Assembly (NCBI RefSeq): GCF_009695935.1 | Contig: NZ_VUMY01000008.1 | Location: 53,232 to 117,231 of the forward strand | Length of the DNA stretch: 64,000 nucleotides | DNA from: Mobiluncus porci | Lineage (GTDB): Bacteria; Actinomycetota; Actinomycetes; Actinomycetales; Actinomycetaceae | Direction of reading: 5' to 3' | Shown: piece after piece, positions 16,725-25,600 of the stretch | Position numbering within the stretch: position 1 is the stretch's first letter | How the letters are laid out: every line of letters starts with the position of its first letter | The notes under the pieces: model-generated | The model's database searches: none | The model's input: only the letters and a program-made list of their open reading frames with translations | Told to the model about the DNA's origin: nothing | Translations under genes and position numbers: made by a program

Positions 16725-17498
16725 GTGGCACGGAAAAAAGCGTTGGACGAGGAAACACCGCAACCGGACGGAATTCTCGCCAAACAGGTTGATTTTGCGA
16801 AATCCGCACTTACGGACATGGCAAAGGCGGAGGAAATTGGTGAACACCTCACGGTGCAGTTTGCCGGTGAAAGGGTCGTCACCCACTTCTTCGAGTGCCT
16901 CAAGCCTGGATATAAGGGCTGGGTCTGGGCAGTGACCTTGGCCCGCGTCCCCCACGCTCGCACCGGAACTATTTCGGAGACAGATTTACTGCCCTCCGAA
17001 GGCGCTTTGCTGGCTCCTCCGTGGATACCGTGGGCGCAGCGCCTCGAACCGGGCGATCTCAGCCGCCGAGATGCCACCCCCTACGACCCCGACGACCCAA
17101 ACCTGGACCAAGGATACGAGGCCACTGGCGAGGACGCGGACGAGATCGCGCTGTGGGAATTGGGTTTAGGGCGGAAACGGGTGTTGAACCATGCCGGACG
17201 AGATGCCGCGGTCAAACGCTGGCTCCATGACCAGCATTCCCGAACTGAACTGGATCGTCACGGGAACCCTCCGGATAATCCTTGCTCGACCTGCGGATAC
17301 TTGTGGAAGATAGACGGATCTTTGCGGCTCCAATTCGGGCTGTGCACCAATGCCTGGAGCCCCGATGACGGGCATGTGGTGGCGATGAACCACACTTGCG
17401 GGGCCCATTCGGAAACTGATGCCGACTTGACTCCGTCTTCACTTCCGGTGGGAGAAACCTACTTGGATGATCAGTCTCTGAGAACCGAAGAGATCTAG
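16725..17498 (+). CDS. DUF3027 family protein
   Basis: Conserved actinobacterial protein of unknown function. Family blocks seen are FFECLKPGYKGWVWAVTLARVP near residues 60-80 and LLPSEGALLAPPWIPW near 95. A cysteine-containing C-terminal part has CSTCGYLWKIDGSL, GLCTNAWSPDDG and NHTCGAH; four cysteines could bind zinc. The GTG at 16725 has AAGGG six bases in front and avoids overlap with the cold-shock gene, so it is preferred over a start at 16680. Gene order csp-DUF3027-permease is seen in other actinobacteria as far as I recall. Confidence 0.85.
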   Translation: MARKKALDEETPQPDGILAKQVDFAKSALTDMAKAEEIGEHLTVQFAGERVVTHFFECLKPGYKGWVWAVTLARVPHARTGTISETDLLPSEGALLAPPWIPWAQRLEPGDLSRRDATPYDPDDPNLDQGYEATGEDADEIALWELGLGRKRVLNHAGRDAAVKRWLHDQHSRTELDRHGNPPDNPCSTCGYLWKIDGSLRLQFGLCTNAWSPDDGHVVAMNHTCGAHSETDADLTPSSLPVGETYLDDQSLRTEEI

Positions 17499-17515
17499 GC
17501 TATTTGCCTCGGAGT

Positions 17516-17545
17516 TTGCGAATTCACGGCAAAAACCGTTAGCTT
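17516..17545 (+). promoter_or_regulatory. Predicted promoter of the purine permease gene (leaderless)
   Basis: TTGCGA (17516-17521) and TAGCTT (17540-17545) are 18 bases apart. The -10 box ends seven bases before the GTG start at 17553, and there is no Shine-Dalgarno sequence. This suggests that the message begins at or next to the start codon. Confidence 0.35.
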
Positions 17546-17552
17546 ATTAGGC

Positions 17553-19001
17553 GTGAGTAAGAAAACAGCAACGGCTCCCGCCCCGAACACATTTGGCGGA
17601 AAACTCGACCATTTCTTCGAAATCTCCAAGCGTGGCTCCACCATCGGGCGCGAGATTCGCGGCGGATTCGTAACTTTCTTTGCGATGGCTTATATCCTCG
17701 TGTTGAACCCTATTATTCTGTCAGCAGCTCTGCCTAAAGACGGTTCCATCACCATGCCGGATATTGCTGCGGGCACCGCCCTCGTCGCTGGGGTTATGAC
17801 CATCCTCATGGGAGTTGTCGCGAACTATCCGATGGCACTGGCCGCCGGTTTGGGACTCAACGCGATGGTGGCTTTCACCCTAGTTTTGGGTTCGGGATTG
17901 ACTTTCCAAGAGGCTATGGGGCTCATTTTCTGGGAAGGTGTGGTGATTACGATCCTGGTTCTGACCGGTTTCCGCGAGGCTGTGTTCCGCGCGGTGCCTC
18001 GCCAGATGAAGACCGCGATTTCGGTTGGAATCGGCCTCTTCATTGCGTTTATCGGGCTCATCAACGGGGGAATCATCCGCGCTCAAGACGGCACCATTGT
18101 TGGTCTCGGGGTCAACGGTTCGCTCATGGGTTGGCCTGCGGTAGTTTTCGTCTTTGGTTTCTTCTTGACGGTGGTGCTTTATGCGGCTCGCGTCAAGGGT
18201 TCCATCCTCATCGGAATTCTTAGCTCCACAGTTCTCGCCGTTATCATCCAGTTCTTCGCGAAGCTAGAGCCGAAATCGGATAAGAATCCGGTGGGATGGG
18301 GACAAACGGTTCCGGCTTTCAATGCGGAATCGTGGCATCTTCCGAGTTTCGGGTCTCTCGGGCAAATCGACTTCTTTGGTGGATTCGCCAAGATGGGTGT
18401 GGTTGCGGCCATTCTCGTTATTTTCTCGCTGATGCTCGCGGACTTCTTCGACACCATGGGAACCATGGTGGCTATCGGTGAAGAGGGCGGTTTGCTCGAC
18501 AAAGAGGGCAATCCTCCGCGAACCAAGTCCATCTTGATTATTGACTCCCTCGCTGCGGTAGCCGGCGGTCTGGGCGGGGTCTCTTCCAACACTTCCTATG
18601 TGGAATCCTCCGCTGGCGTGGGTGAGGGCGCGCGCACCGGCTTCGCCTCCTTGGTGACCGGTATTTTGTTCTTGCTCTCGATTTTCTTGGCGCCGCTGGT
18701 GGAGATTATCCCCTCCGAGGCCGCCTCCACCGCGCTCGTGTTCGTGGGCTTCTTGATGATGGTGCAAGTGACCGACATCGATTGGAAGAATCTTGAAGTC
18801 GCTATCCCTGCGTTCATGACCATCATCTTCATGCCCTTCGCCTACTCGATTTCGGTCGGCATCGGCGTCGGATTCGTGACTTTCCTCGTGGTGAAACTGG
18901 CGCGGGGGAAGGCGAAGGAGATTTCAGTCCTCATGTGGATTGTGTCGATTCTGTTCGTCATCTACTTCTGCCTCGGACCGATTCAGGCGCTATTTGCCTA
19001 G
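17553..19001 (+). CDS. Hypoxanthine/guanine/adenine permease, AzgA/PbuG type
   Basis: Membrane symporter of the nucleobase:cation symporter-2 superfamily, AzgA-like branch, for purine uptake. About 12-14 hydrophobic segments are visible. Family signatures are GLGLNAMVAFTLVLG near residue 100, DFFDTMGTMVAIGEEGGLLD near 300 and GVSSNTSYVESSAGVGEGAR near 345, which line the substrate site in this family. Length 482 is normal. GTG start, probably leaderless. Its end overlaps the convergent serC end by 12 bases. Confidence 0.9.
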   Translation: MSKKTATAPAPNTFGGKLDHFFEISKRGSTIGREIRGGFVTFFAMAYILVLNPIILSAALPKDGSITMPDIAAGTALVAGVMTILMGVVANYPMALAAGLGLNAMVAFTLVLGSGLTFQEAMGLIFWEGVVITILVLTGFREAVFRAVPRQMKTAISVGIGLFIAFIGLINGGIIRAQDGTIVGLGVNGSLMGWPAVVFVFGFFLTVVLYAARVKGSILIGILSSTVLAVIIQFFAKLEPKSDKNPVGWGQTVPAFNAESWHLPSFGSLGQIDFFGGFAKMGVVAAILVIFSLMLADFFDTMGTMVAIGEEGGLLDKEGNPPRTKSILIIDSLAAVAGGLGGVSSNTSYVESSAGVGEGARTGFASLVTGILFLLSIFLAPLVEIIPSEAASTALVFVGFLMMVQVTDIDWKNLEVAIPAFMTIIFMPFAYSISVGIGVGFVTFLVVKLARGKAKEISVLMWIVSILFVIYFCLGPIQALFA

Positions 19002-20126
19002 AAGACGTTCTGCGACGTAGTCCAGGGAGGCGAGGAGGGCTTTTGTATCGGCCGGATCCGTTGAGGGGAACGTGCCGATACGAAGCTGGTTGCGTCCCAA
19101 GGAACGGTACGGGTTGATGTCCACGATGCCGTTTTGACGAAGCACCTGGAGAAGTATCGCCACATCAATAGTGTCTGCGAGATCGATTGTGGACACGACC
19201 GGGGAACGCTTTTCGGGGTTGGTGACAAAGGACGAGGCGAAGTCCCGAGAGTAAGCCCAGGCGTGAATCGCGTCGGAGGACTCCCGCACGCGTTTCTCCG
19301 CTCCCGCCAGACCCCCGAGTTCCTCTTCGATCCACACCAGTTGGGAATGCAGGAGCTCCAGGGTGGCGATTGCGGGGGTGTTGAGGGTTTGGTTTTTGCG
19401 CGAGTTATTAACAGCCGTGGTGAGATTCAAGATGGACGGAATCCACCGGCCAGAGCTGGGTTGGCTGGAGAGTTTCTCGGCGCGCGCGATGGCCCTTGGT
19501 GACAGGAATGCGAACCACAAACCGCCATCGGAACCGAGAGCCTTTTGCAAAGAGAAATAGTAGGCATCGGTTTGGGAGAGATCTACCGGAACCGATCCGG
19601 CAATCGAAGTGGCATCTACCAAAACGAGCTGGTCGGGAGTCCCAATCCGCGTCACCGGAGCAATAGCGCCGGTGGAAGTCTCTTGATGAGGCCAGGCGTA
19701 GACGTCGACGTCATCGGAAAGCTCAGGAAGTGTGGAGTCTCCCATTTCTGCCTTGGTGAGGCGAGAATCCTCCAAGAAAGGAGCACCTTGGGTCTCTTGA
19801 GCAAACTTGTTGCCGAATTCACCAAAGACGCCGTGGGCGGCGCGACGCTCCACTAAGGAGCACGTGGCGAGAGCCCAGAACGTGGTGGCTCCACCGTTTC
19901 CGAGAACCACCTCGTAATCCGTCGGCATCCCGAACAGGGCCGCGAGGCGTTGTTGACAATCCTTCACCAGGTCCTTGACCGGAGCCTGGCGGTGGGAGGT
20001 TCCCATCAGCTTGGAGTGGGCAAGAGCATCAAGCTGGCTTTGGCGAATCAAGGTGGGTCCGTTTCCGAACCGGCCATCGCGGGGAAGGATGTCTGACGGG
20101 ATTTTCAAGTTTTCAATATCGCTCAC
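18990..20126 (-). CDS. serC: Phosphoserine aminotransferase, actinobacterial type
   Basis: PLP enzyme converting 3-phosphohydroxypyruvate to phosphoserine in serine synthesis. N-terminal block FGNGPTLIRQSQLDAL; substrate-binding HRQAPVKDLVKDCQQRL; the PLP lysine is in SLQKALGSDGG near residue 195. The C-terminus has NPYRSLGRNQLRIGTFP. The length of 378 fits the actinobacterial SerC branch. The start is a GTG; CATAAT lies seven bases upstream of it, again hinting at a leaderless message. The gene converges with the purine permease and overlaps its end by 12 bases. Confidence 0.9.
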   Translation of the reverse strand: MSDIENLKIPSDILPRDGRFGNGPTLIRQSQLDALAHSKLMGTSHRQAPVKDLVKDCQQRLAALFGMPTDYEVVLGNGGATTFWALATCSLVERRAAHGVFGEFGNKFAQETQGAPFLEDSRLTKAEMGDSTLPELSDDVDVYAWPHQETSTGAIAPVTRIGTPDQLVLVDATSIAGSVPVDLSQTDAYYFSLQKALGSDGGLWFAFLSPRAIARAEKLSSQPSSGRWIPSILNLTTAVNNSRKNQTLNTPAIATLELLHSQLVWIEEELGGLAGAEKRVRESSDAIHAWAYSRDFASSFVTNPEKRSPVVSTIDLADTIDVAILLQVLRQNGIVDINPYRSLGRNQLRIGTFPSTDPADTKALLASLDYVAERLLGK

Positions 20127-20254
20127 GCCCTTGATTATGCCACGTTTAGGGCGGGTGGATTTTGAGCCACCGCTAACAGGTCAAGCATAAAAGGGACATC
20201 TGGGCATTATTTGATAAATTGAAGCTAGTTGTTTCAGGAAAAATGGAGCGGAGC

Positions 20255-20968
20255 ATGAGCGAGCTGGTCGACACCACCGAAATGTATTTAAAATCTATCT
20301 ACGAGATGATGGAAGACGGAGTGACTCCGCTGAGAGCTCGCATTGTGGAACGTCTGGGACATTCCGGACCAACCGTATCTCAAACCATTGCGAGAATGGG
20401 GCGCGATGGTTTGTTGGAACTGGAAGACGACCGCAAGATTGTCCTCACAAAGAAAGGCGTGGCGGCAGCCACAGAGGTGATTCGCAAACATCGCCTCGCG
20501 GAACGTTTACTCACCGATGTCATCGGGCTGAGCTGGGTAGAGGCGCACGATGAAGCCTGCCGGTGGGAGCATGTCATGAGCGACAAGGTTGAGAATCTTT
20601 TGCAACCTTTGCTGAAAAAACCCACGTCAGACCCCTACGGGAACCCTATTCCAGGACAGTCCCGCACTCCGAAGGCGATAAAACCAGTGGAAGAAGGGGT
20701 CTCTCTGTCCGCCTTTTTCCGGAAAAATCCGCAGGGTGGAGAGGCCGTAATCCTTCGTATCGGAGAGCCGGTGCAGGCGGTTCCCGGACTATTGGACGAA
20801 CTCAGCGCAGCCAAAATGTTACCTGGCTCCAAGGTAAATCTCAGGTACGATAGCGCGGATAAAGACCGCAAGTTTGCCACTATAATGCCAGGTGAAACGG
20901 ATATTGAGGGCGAGAATAGTGTCACAGTAGACGAGAGTCTCTTCAAGCATTTTTTCGTAAAGTTCTAG
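20255..20968 (+). CDS. dtxR: DtxR/IdeR-family iron-dependent repressor
   Basis: Metal-dependent transcription factor that binds Fe(II) and represses iron-uptake genes. The first 140 residues follow diphtheria DtxR closely: [15 protein letters not shown], a helix-turn-helix with [17 protein letters not shown], the metal-site segment [14 protein letters not shown], and [11 protein letters not shown] with conserved metal ligands. A C-terminal SH3-like domain (residues about 165-237) completes it. ATG 20255 with GGAG in front is chosen; ATG 20243 or an earlier frame start is possible. Known targets in relatives are siderophore and iron ABC genes; none lies in this window. Confidence 0.92.
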   Translation: MSELVDTTEMYLKSIYEMMEDGVTPLRARIVERLGHSGPTVSQTIARMGRDGLLELEDDRKIVLTKKGVAAATEVIRKHRLAERLLTDVIGLSWVEAHDEACRWEHVMSDKVENLLQPLLKKPTSDPYGNPIPGQSRTPKAIKPVEEGVSLSAFFRKNPQGGEAVILRIGEPVQAVPGLLDELSAAKMLPGSKVNLRYDSADKDRKFATIMPGETDIEGENSVTVDESLFKHFFVKF

Positions 20969-21000
20969 CAAATTATTTCAGATTGCCCGAAAATTGTTAT

Positions 21001-21022
21001 CCAAATGTGACATTTGGTTTTT
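21001..21022 (+). terminator. Probable terminator after dtxR
   Basis: CCAAATG and CATTTGG form a perfect 7-bp stem with a TGA loop, followed directly by TTTTTC. It lies 33 bases past the dtxR stop. The stem is A/T-rich, so termination may be partial. Confidence 0.5.
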
Positions 21023-21103
21023 CATGTAGTAGGCTAGGACTACTTTCGTAGGAACGAATGCAATCGCAAGGGTTTCTATGTCATGAAAATAAAGGAGACT
21101 TAG

Positions 21104-21895
21104 TTGGCAAACGCTACTTCTCGGGCTCGCCACCGCGCCGCTACGAAGCCCGCTACACCTTTTGATTCTTTAAAAGACACCATGTCCCACATCGATAGCC
21201 GAAAAGGCATGGTTGCGGCTGCCACCACTGGTTTGGCGTTGGGAACCGTCTGGGCCGGCACTGCCATGGCGGCGCCGGAAGCGGGCGAAAATTCTCCGCA
21301 GGCAGCCGCTCCGGTTGCGGCCCAGGTTGGAGATGCAGTAGCGAAGGCGCATCTTACGGTAGCAGCGAATCCAGAGATTACCGCTCCGGAAAATGTGGGC
21401 TGGACTGAAGGCCAGGTGCAGGTTCCGGCTCAGCAGCAGGCGCAAGCCGCCGCTGGTAATACCGCAGCCAAGAAATCCAGCGTTCGTACCTCCGGTGGGG
21501 CAGCGAGTGGAGCCTGGGCTGGTCAAAGTGGCGTAGCCGCTTCCATTCCCGCGAATATCGCTGGCGGTTCTATTGCTGATATTGCCTTGCGTTACCAGGG
21601 CGTGCCCTATGTTTATGGCGGCACAACTCCTGGTGGATTCGATTGTTCGGGTTTTGTCGGCTACGTATATAACCAGGCTGGCATTCATCTGCCCCGTACC
21701 TCCTGGGCCCAGGGCGCTTCTGGAACCAAGGTCTCTGCTGGACAGGCTGAGGCCGGCGATATCGTCTACTACGGCGGTCACGTTGGCGTTTACCTTGGTG
21801 AGGGCAAGATGGTTCACGCCCCGCGCCCCGGTGAATCCGTCAAGGTGGTTGATGTCTACGGTTCCCCGAGCTACGTTCGCGTGGCGCAACAGTAA
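21104..21895 (+). CDS. Secreted NlpC/P60 peptidoglycan hydrolase
   Basis: Cell-wall endopeptidase. A long N-terminal region with a Tat-/Sec-like export signal (basic start, then MVAAATTGLALGTVWAGTAMAA near residues 36-57) is followed by an alanine/glutamine-rich linker. The C-terminal NlpC/P60 domain (about 160-263) has the catalytic cysteine in GGFDCSGFVGYVY, a histidine in GGHVGVYLGEG and a further histidine in MVHAPRPGE. The TTG start is supported by AAGGAG seven bases upstream. A strong terminator follows at 21910. The enzyme probably trims peptide stems at division or growth sites, as in related actinobacteria. Confidence 0.88.
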   Translation: MANATSRARHRAATKPATPFDSLKDTMSHIDSRKGMVAAATTGLALGTVWAGTAMAAPEAGENSPQAAAPVAAQVGDAVAKAHLTVAANPEITAPENVGWTEGQVQVPAQQQAQAAAGNTAAKKSSVRTSGGAASGAWAGQSGVAASIPANIAGGSIADIALRYQGVPYVYGGTTPGGFDCSGFVGYVYNQAGIHLPRTSWAQGASGTKVSAGQAEAGDIVYYGGHVGVYLGEGKMVHAPRPGESVKVVDVYGSPSYVRVAQQ

Positions 21896-21909
21896 CCGCT
21901 AACTTTGCA

Positions 21910-21937
21910 AAAGAGCCGACCTCTGTGTCGGCTCTTT
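21910..21937 (+). terminator. Rho-independent terminator of the NlpC/P60 gene
   Basis: AAAGAGCCGAC and GTCGGCTCTTT form an 11-bp perfect stem with a six-base loop, beginning 14 bases after the stop codon and followed by CACTTT. Confidence 0.9.
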
Positions 21938-22015
21938 CACTTTAATGAGTCAAGGGGGTGCGCATTACCGACTCGTTTTCGCCCCGTCGTGCAAAACCAC
22001 GTAGACTTGGCTTAG

Positions 22016-22088
22016 GCCCTCGTAGCTCAGTGGATAGAGCAACCGCCTCCTAAGCGGTAGGTCGTCCGTTCAAATCGGATCGGGGGCA
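22016..22088 (+). tRNA. tRNA-Arg (anticodon CCT)
   Basis: Complete cloverleaf of 73 bases. The acceptor stem is GCCCTCG/CGGGGGC, the D-arm GCTCAGTGGATAGAGC. The anticodon stem ACCGC/GCGGT has loop CTCCTAA (anticodon CCT), and the T-arm contains GTTCAAATC. CCA is not encoded. A TAGACT box at 22002-22007 may be its -10 element. Confidence 0.95.
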
Positions 22089-22121
22089 CTTCCTAACCAT
22101 GGTTTCTCAGAGGTGGGCCAG

Positions 22122-22640
22122 ATGTCTGAGTTAATAAACAAGCGGACCTTCGGGGGACGACCGTTCCCGAATCCGGTAGCGAAACGCCACCAAGTCGGGG
22201 TGTTCCTTGCGGTATTGGCGGTTATTGGGGTTGTCGTGGCCTGGGTGAGGATTCGTGCCCTGTTGCCCGATTCTATTCCGATGCATTGGAACGCGGCAGG
22301 AGAGATTGACCGCTATGGAAATCCCGATGAGATGTGGATTATGGTCATTATTTTTGCGGTTCTGGCGCTCGCTGTCTTGATTTTGGTGCGTTTCCCGCAG
22401 GCAACAAATACGCTGTTTTCCCCGAAGACCGATGCGGGATGGCAGGAATACTACGGATCGGTGCGCGATTTCTCGATTGGGCTGAGTCTGGTGATAACGG
22501 CGCTAAACCTGGTCATGATTTTGACTGCCAATCCGGAGTGGAACCTCCCGATATTCTGGGTTTGCATGCCCTTAGCTCTGGCTGTTGCTCTCATCGCGGT
22601 TCATCTGAGGCGCACCCACCAGCTCTCGAAGAAGAAGTAG
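22122..22640 (+). CDS. DUF1648 membrane protein
   Basis: Small integral membrane protein with four predicted helices: residues about 22-43, 68-90, 120-140 and 145-165. Between the first two lies the DUF1648 signature LPDSIPMHWNAAGEIDRYG. Such proteins are related to the immunity protein SdpI, but the function of stand-alone members is unknown. ATG 22122 has GAGGTG in front and is preferred over a GTG at 22113. It stands alone between tRNA-Arg and the convergent activase gene. Confidence 0.75.
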   Translation: MSELINKRTFGGRPFPNPVAKRHQVGVFLAVLAVIGVVVAWVRIRALLPDSIPMHWNAAGEIDRYGNPDEMWIMVIIFAVLALAVLILVRFPQATNTLFSPKTDAGWQEYYGSVRDFSIGLSLVITALNLVMILTANPEWNLPIFWVCMPLALAVALIAVHLRRTHQLSKKK

Positions 22641-22682
22641 GGCGGCGCATTTATCCAGACTAAGCGCAGTTGGCAAGATTAG

Positions 22683-25600
22683 CTAGTTGCGAGAGGGAAG
22701 CGACGGCATTCCGAGCGCGACCGGTTCGGGGCTAGCGTTCGCGCCTCCCGCAACGCCACAAGCGGAGGCGGAGCCAGTTTCGGTCAAGTCTGGCATGTCC
22801 TCGCCAAGCCTGGCGAAATCGAGGTCGCGCCCTTCATTGATTTTCGCGGTGGAAATCATCAACTTGATGCGGTTCAACTGGTTCACCGCCGAGGCCCCCG
22901 GATCGTAGTCGATGCCGACGATGTTGGCCTGGGGGTAGCGATTACGCAGCGGCCTAAACATGCCCTTGCCGACAATATGATTCGGAAGGCACGCGAAGGG
23001 CTGGACGCAGATAATGTTCGGGCAGCCCTCCTCAATCATGTCAACCATCTCGGAGACGAGGTACCAGCCTTCGCCGGCCTGATTGCCCATCGAGGCGATA
23101 TCCTTGGACTTCTCGTACATGTCCATGATGTTAGTTGCGGGGGAGAACTTGCCGTTGGTCGCCTCAAAGGCCTTGTTCACGGCCTTGTTGTATTGTCGCA
23201 ACACCCACAGCCCAAACGGCTTCGTGAACCGCGCCTTCGGGTTCATGCCAAGGTTTTCCCAATCCCACTTTCCGTCAGCCATCGAATATTCGAAGAACTG
23301 CAAGAGTCCCGGCAAAACTGCTTCGCAGCCCTCGTCTTCAATAACCTTTACGGCGTGATTATTCGCGTAGGGGTGGAACTTCACGAGAATCTCGCCCACA
23401 ATCCCGACCCGCGGTTTACGGGCAATGTTACGCAAGGGCAGTTCATCGAACTCGCGGACACACATCTTGGTGAGCTTCTTGTAGCTCACCCGCCCCAAAC
23501 CGCGCACGTGTTTCCCGCCAGATTCAAACCATTCGCGCCACAGCGTGTTCCAGCGTTCATAGAGCGCCTGGGCCGAACCGGGCGCCGCCTCGTAGGGGCG
23601 CACCCGCAAGAGCATCTTCTGAATCGCATCCCCAATCACGAGCGCTTGGATGATGCGGTGGTAGATCGGGAGGGTGAACTTGAATCCCGGGTTTTCCTCG
23701 AGCCCCTGGATCGAAATCGCGATGACTGGAACCTGGGGATAGCCCGCGTCGCGCAAGCCCTTGCGGAGCAGTGACGCGTAGTTCGTCGCGCGGCACATCC
23801 CGCCAGTCTGGCTCATGGCGACTGCGGACTTATTCGGATCCGCCCGACCCGATACGAATTCATCAATGAGCTGGCCGATTACGACGAGGGAGGGATAACA
23901 GGCGTCGTTGTTCACGTATTTCAGGCCGGTTTCCATCGTCTCGGCATCCACGGTTTCCAGCAGGCGAATGTTGTAGCCGGCATGGCGCAAAATCGGCTCC
24001 GCAATCCGGAACTGGATGGTGGCCATTTGCGGAATCAGAATCGTGTAGCCCTCATCACGCATCTTTTCGGTGAAAGGCGTTGGGGCGTAGAGGTGGCCGG
24101 CCGCGGTCGTGCAAGTTGTGGGGGATGGCAAACCATCGGGGCGCGCGGCGGTAGCCGGGTAGGTTTCGACCGTGGCGGAGGTAAGTTCGCGGTCGGGGTG
24201 CTTTTTATTAGTGGTCGAAGTGGAGTTTCCGAGGAAGTTTACGTTGATGGTGCCGTCCGCGGAGATGGTTGTGGTGGGGTGCGCTACGCCAGTTGGGGGC
24301 AAACCCTTTTGGCTACGCTCTTCGCGTTCGGTGGCGGCCGCGGCCAAGGAGCGCAAGCGAATCGTTGCCGCGCCCAGGTTTGAGACCTCATCAATCTTCA
24401 ACTGGGTGAAAATGTCACCGGCACCCTCGAGAATCTCTTGCACTTGCTCGGCAGTTACCGCATCAAGCCCACAGCCAAAAGAGGTGAGCTGGACGAGCTC
24501 CAGGTCTGGCTCGGCGGCGACCCGCGCGGCTGCTTCATAGAGGCGCGAATGATAAGTCCACTGGTCACGCACGCGAATCGGGCGCTCCAAACGACCATCG
24601 GCAATGGAATCCTCGGTCAAAACCGCCATCCCGAGCTGGACAATCGCGTCTGGAATCCCGTGGTTGATTTCCGGATCCAAGTGATACGGGCGACCGGCCA
24701 AAACCACACCGCGCTTGCCGTGCTCGCGCATCCACTCCAAGGTCAAGCGACCCTGCTCGCGGGTTTCCTCCTTCACCCGGGCGTCCTCTTCGTAACCGGC
24801 ATAGACGGCAGCGGTGGCTTCTTCCAGGGTCACGTTCCAGTCAGCAAACGTTTCCACGAGGCGTTTTGCGACAAAATCCGGGTCGGCCATATTGAGGAAG
24901 GGGGAAATAAATCGCACCCCGGGCTCGGCCAGAGACTCCATATTGTGACGCAGCGCCTCGGGATAGGTTGCAACCACGGGACAATTGAAATTATTGTCCA
25001 GCTTTGGGTTGCGCGGCATGTTGTAGTTCACGCAAGGATAGAAAATCGTCTTGACGCCCTTGGCCAGCAGCTGCTCGATATGCCCGTGGGCGAGTTTGGC
25101 GGGATAACAAATGTTTTCAGAAGGGATCGACTCCATACCCTGCTCAAAGAGATCGTGAGAGGAACGCCCCGAAATCATGACCCGGAAACCGAGGTGGGTC
25201 AAAATCGTGAACCACAGCGGGTAGTCCTCATACATTCCGAGTACGCGTGGAATCCCGATATCGCCCCTGGTGGCGTTCTTTTCGGTAAGGCGACGGTAAG
25301 AGAAAAGCCGCTGGTACTTCCAGTCAAATAGGTTTGGAATTTCCGATTTCTTCGGGTGCTTTTCCAGCGAGGCCCCGCGCTCACAGCGGTTGCCGGTCAC
25401 GTGGCGGGTACCATTGGCGAAGGTTGAAATCGAGACATTGCAGTGGTTTTGACAGAAACTACAGGTTTTGTGGGTGGTTTCCACGTCGAAGTCATCAAGG
25501 GCTTCGAGGCTCGCGAGACTTGAGGCCTCGGCACTGTCGTCGTGCATTTTCGCAGTCAGCGCCGCCCCATAAGCACCCATCAAGCCGGCAATATTGGGGC

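Noticed and set aside
20969..21103. c-di-AMP (ydaO) riboswitch upstream of the NlpC/P60 gene, as seen in some actinobacteria
   Set aside because: The 135-base leader lacks the conserved aptamer blocks; only a terminator hairpin is visible.
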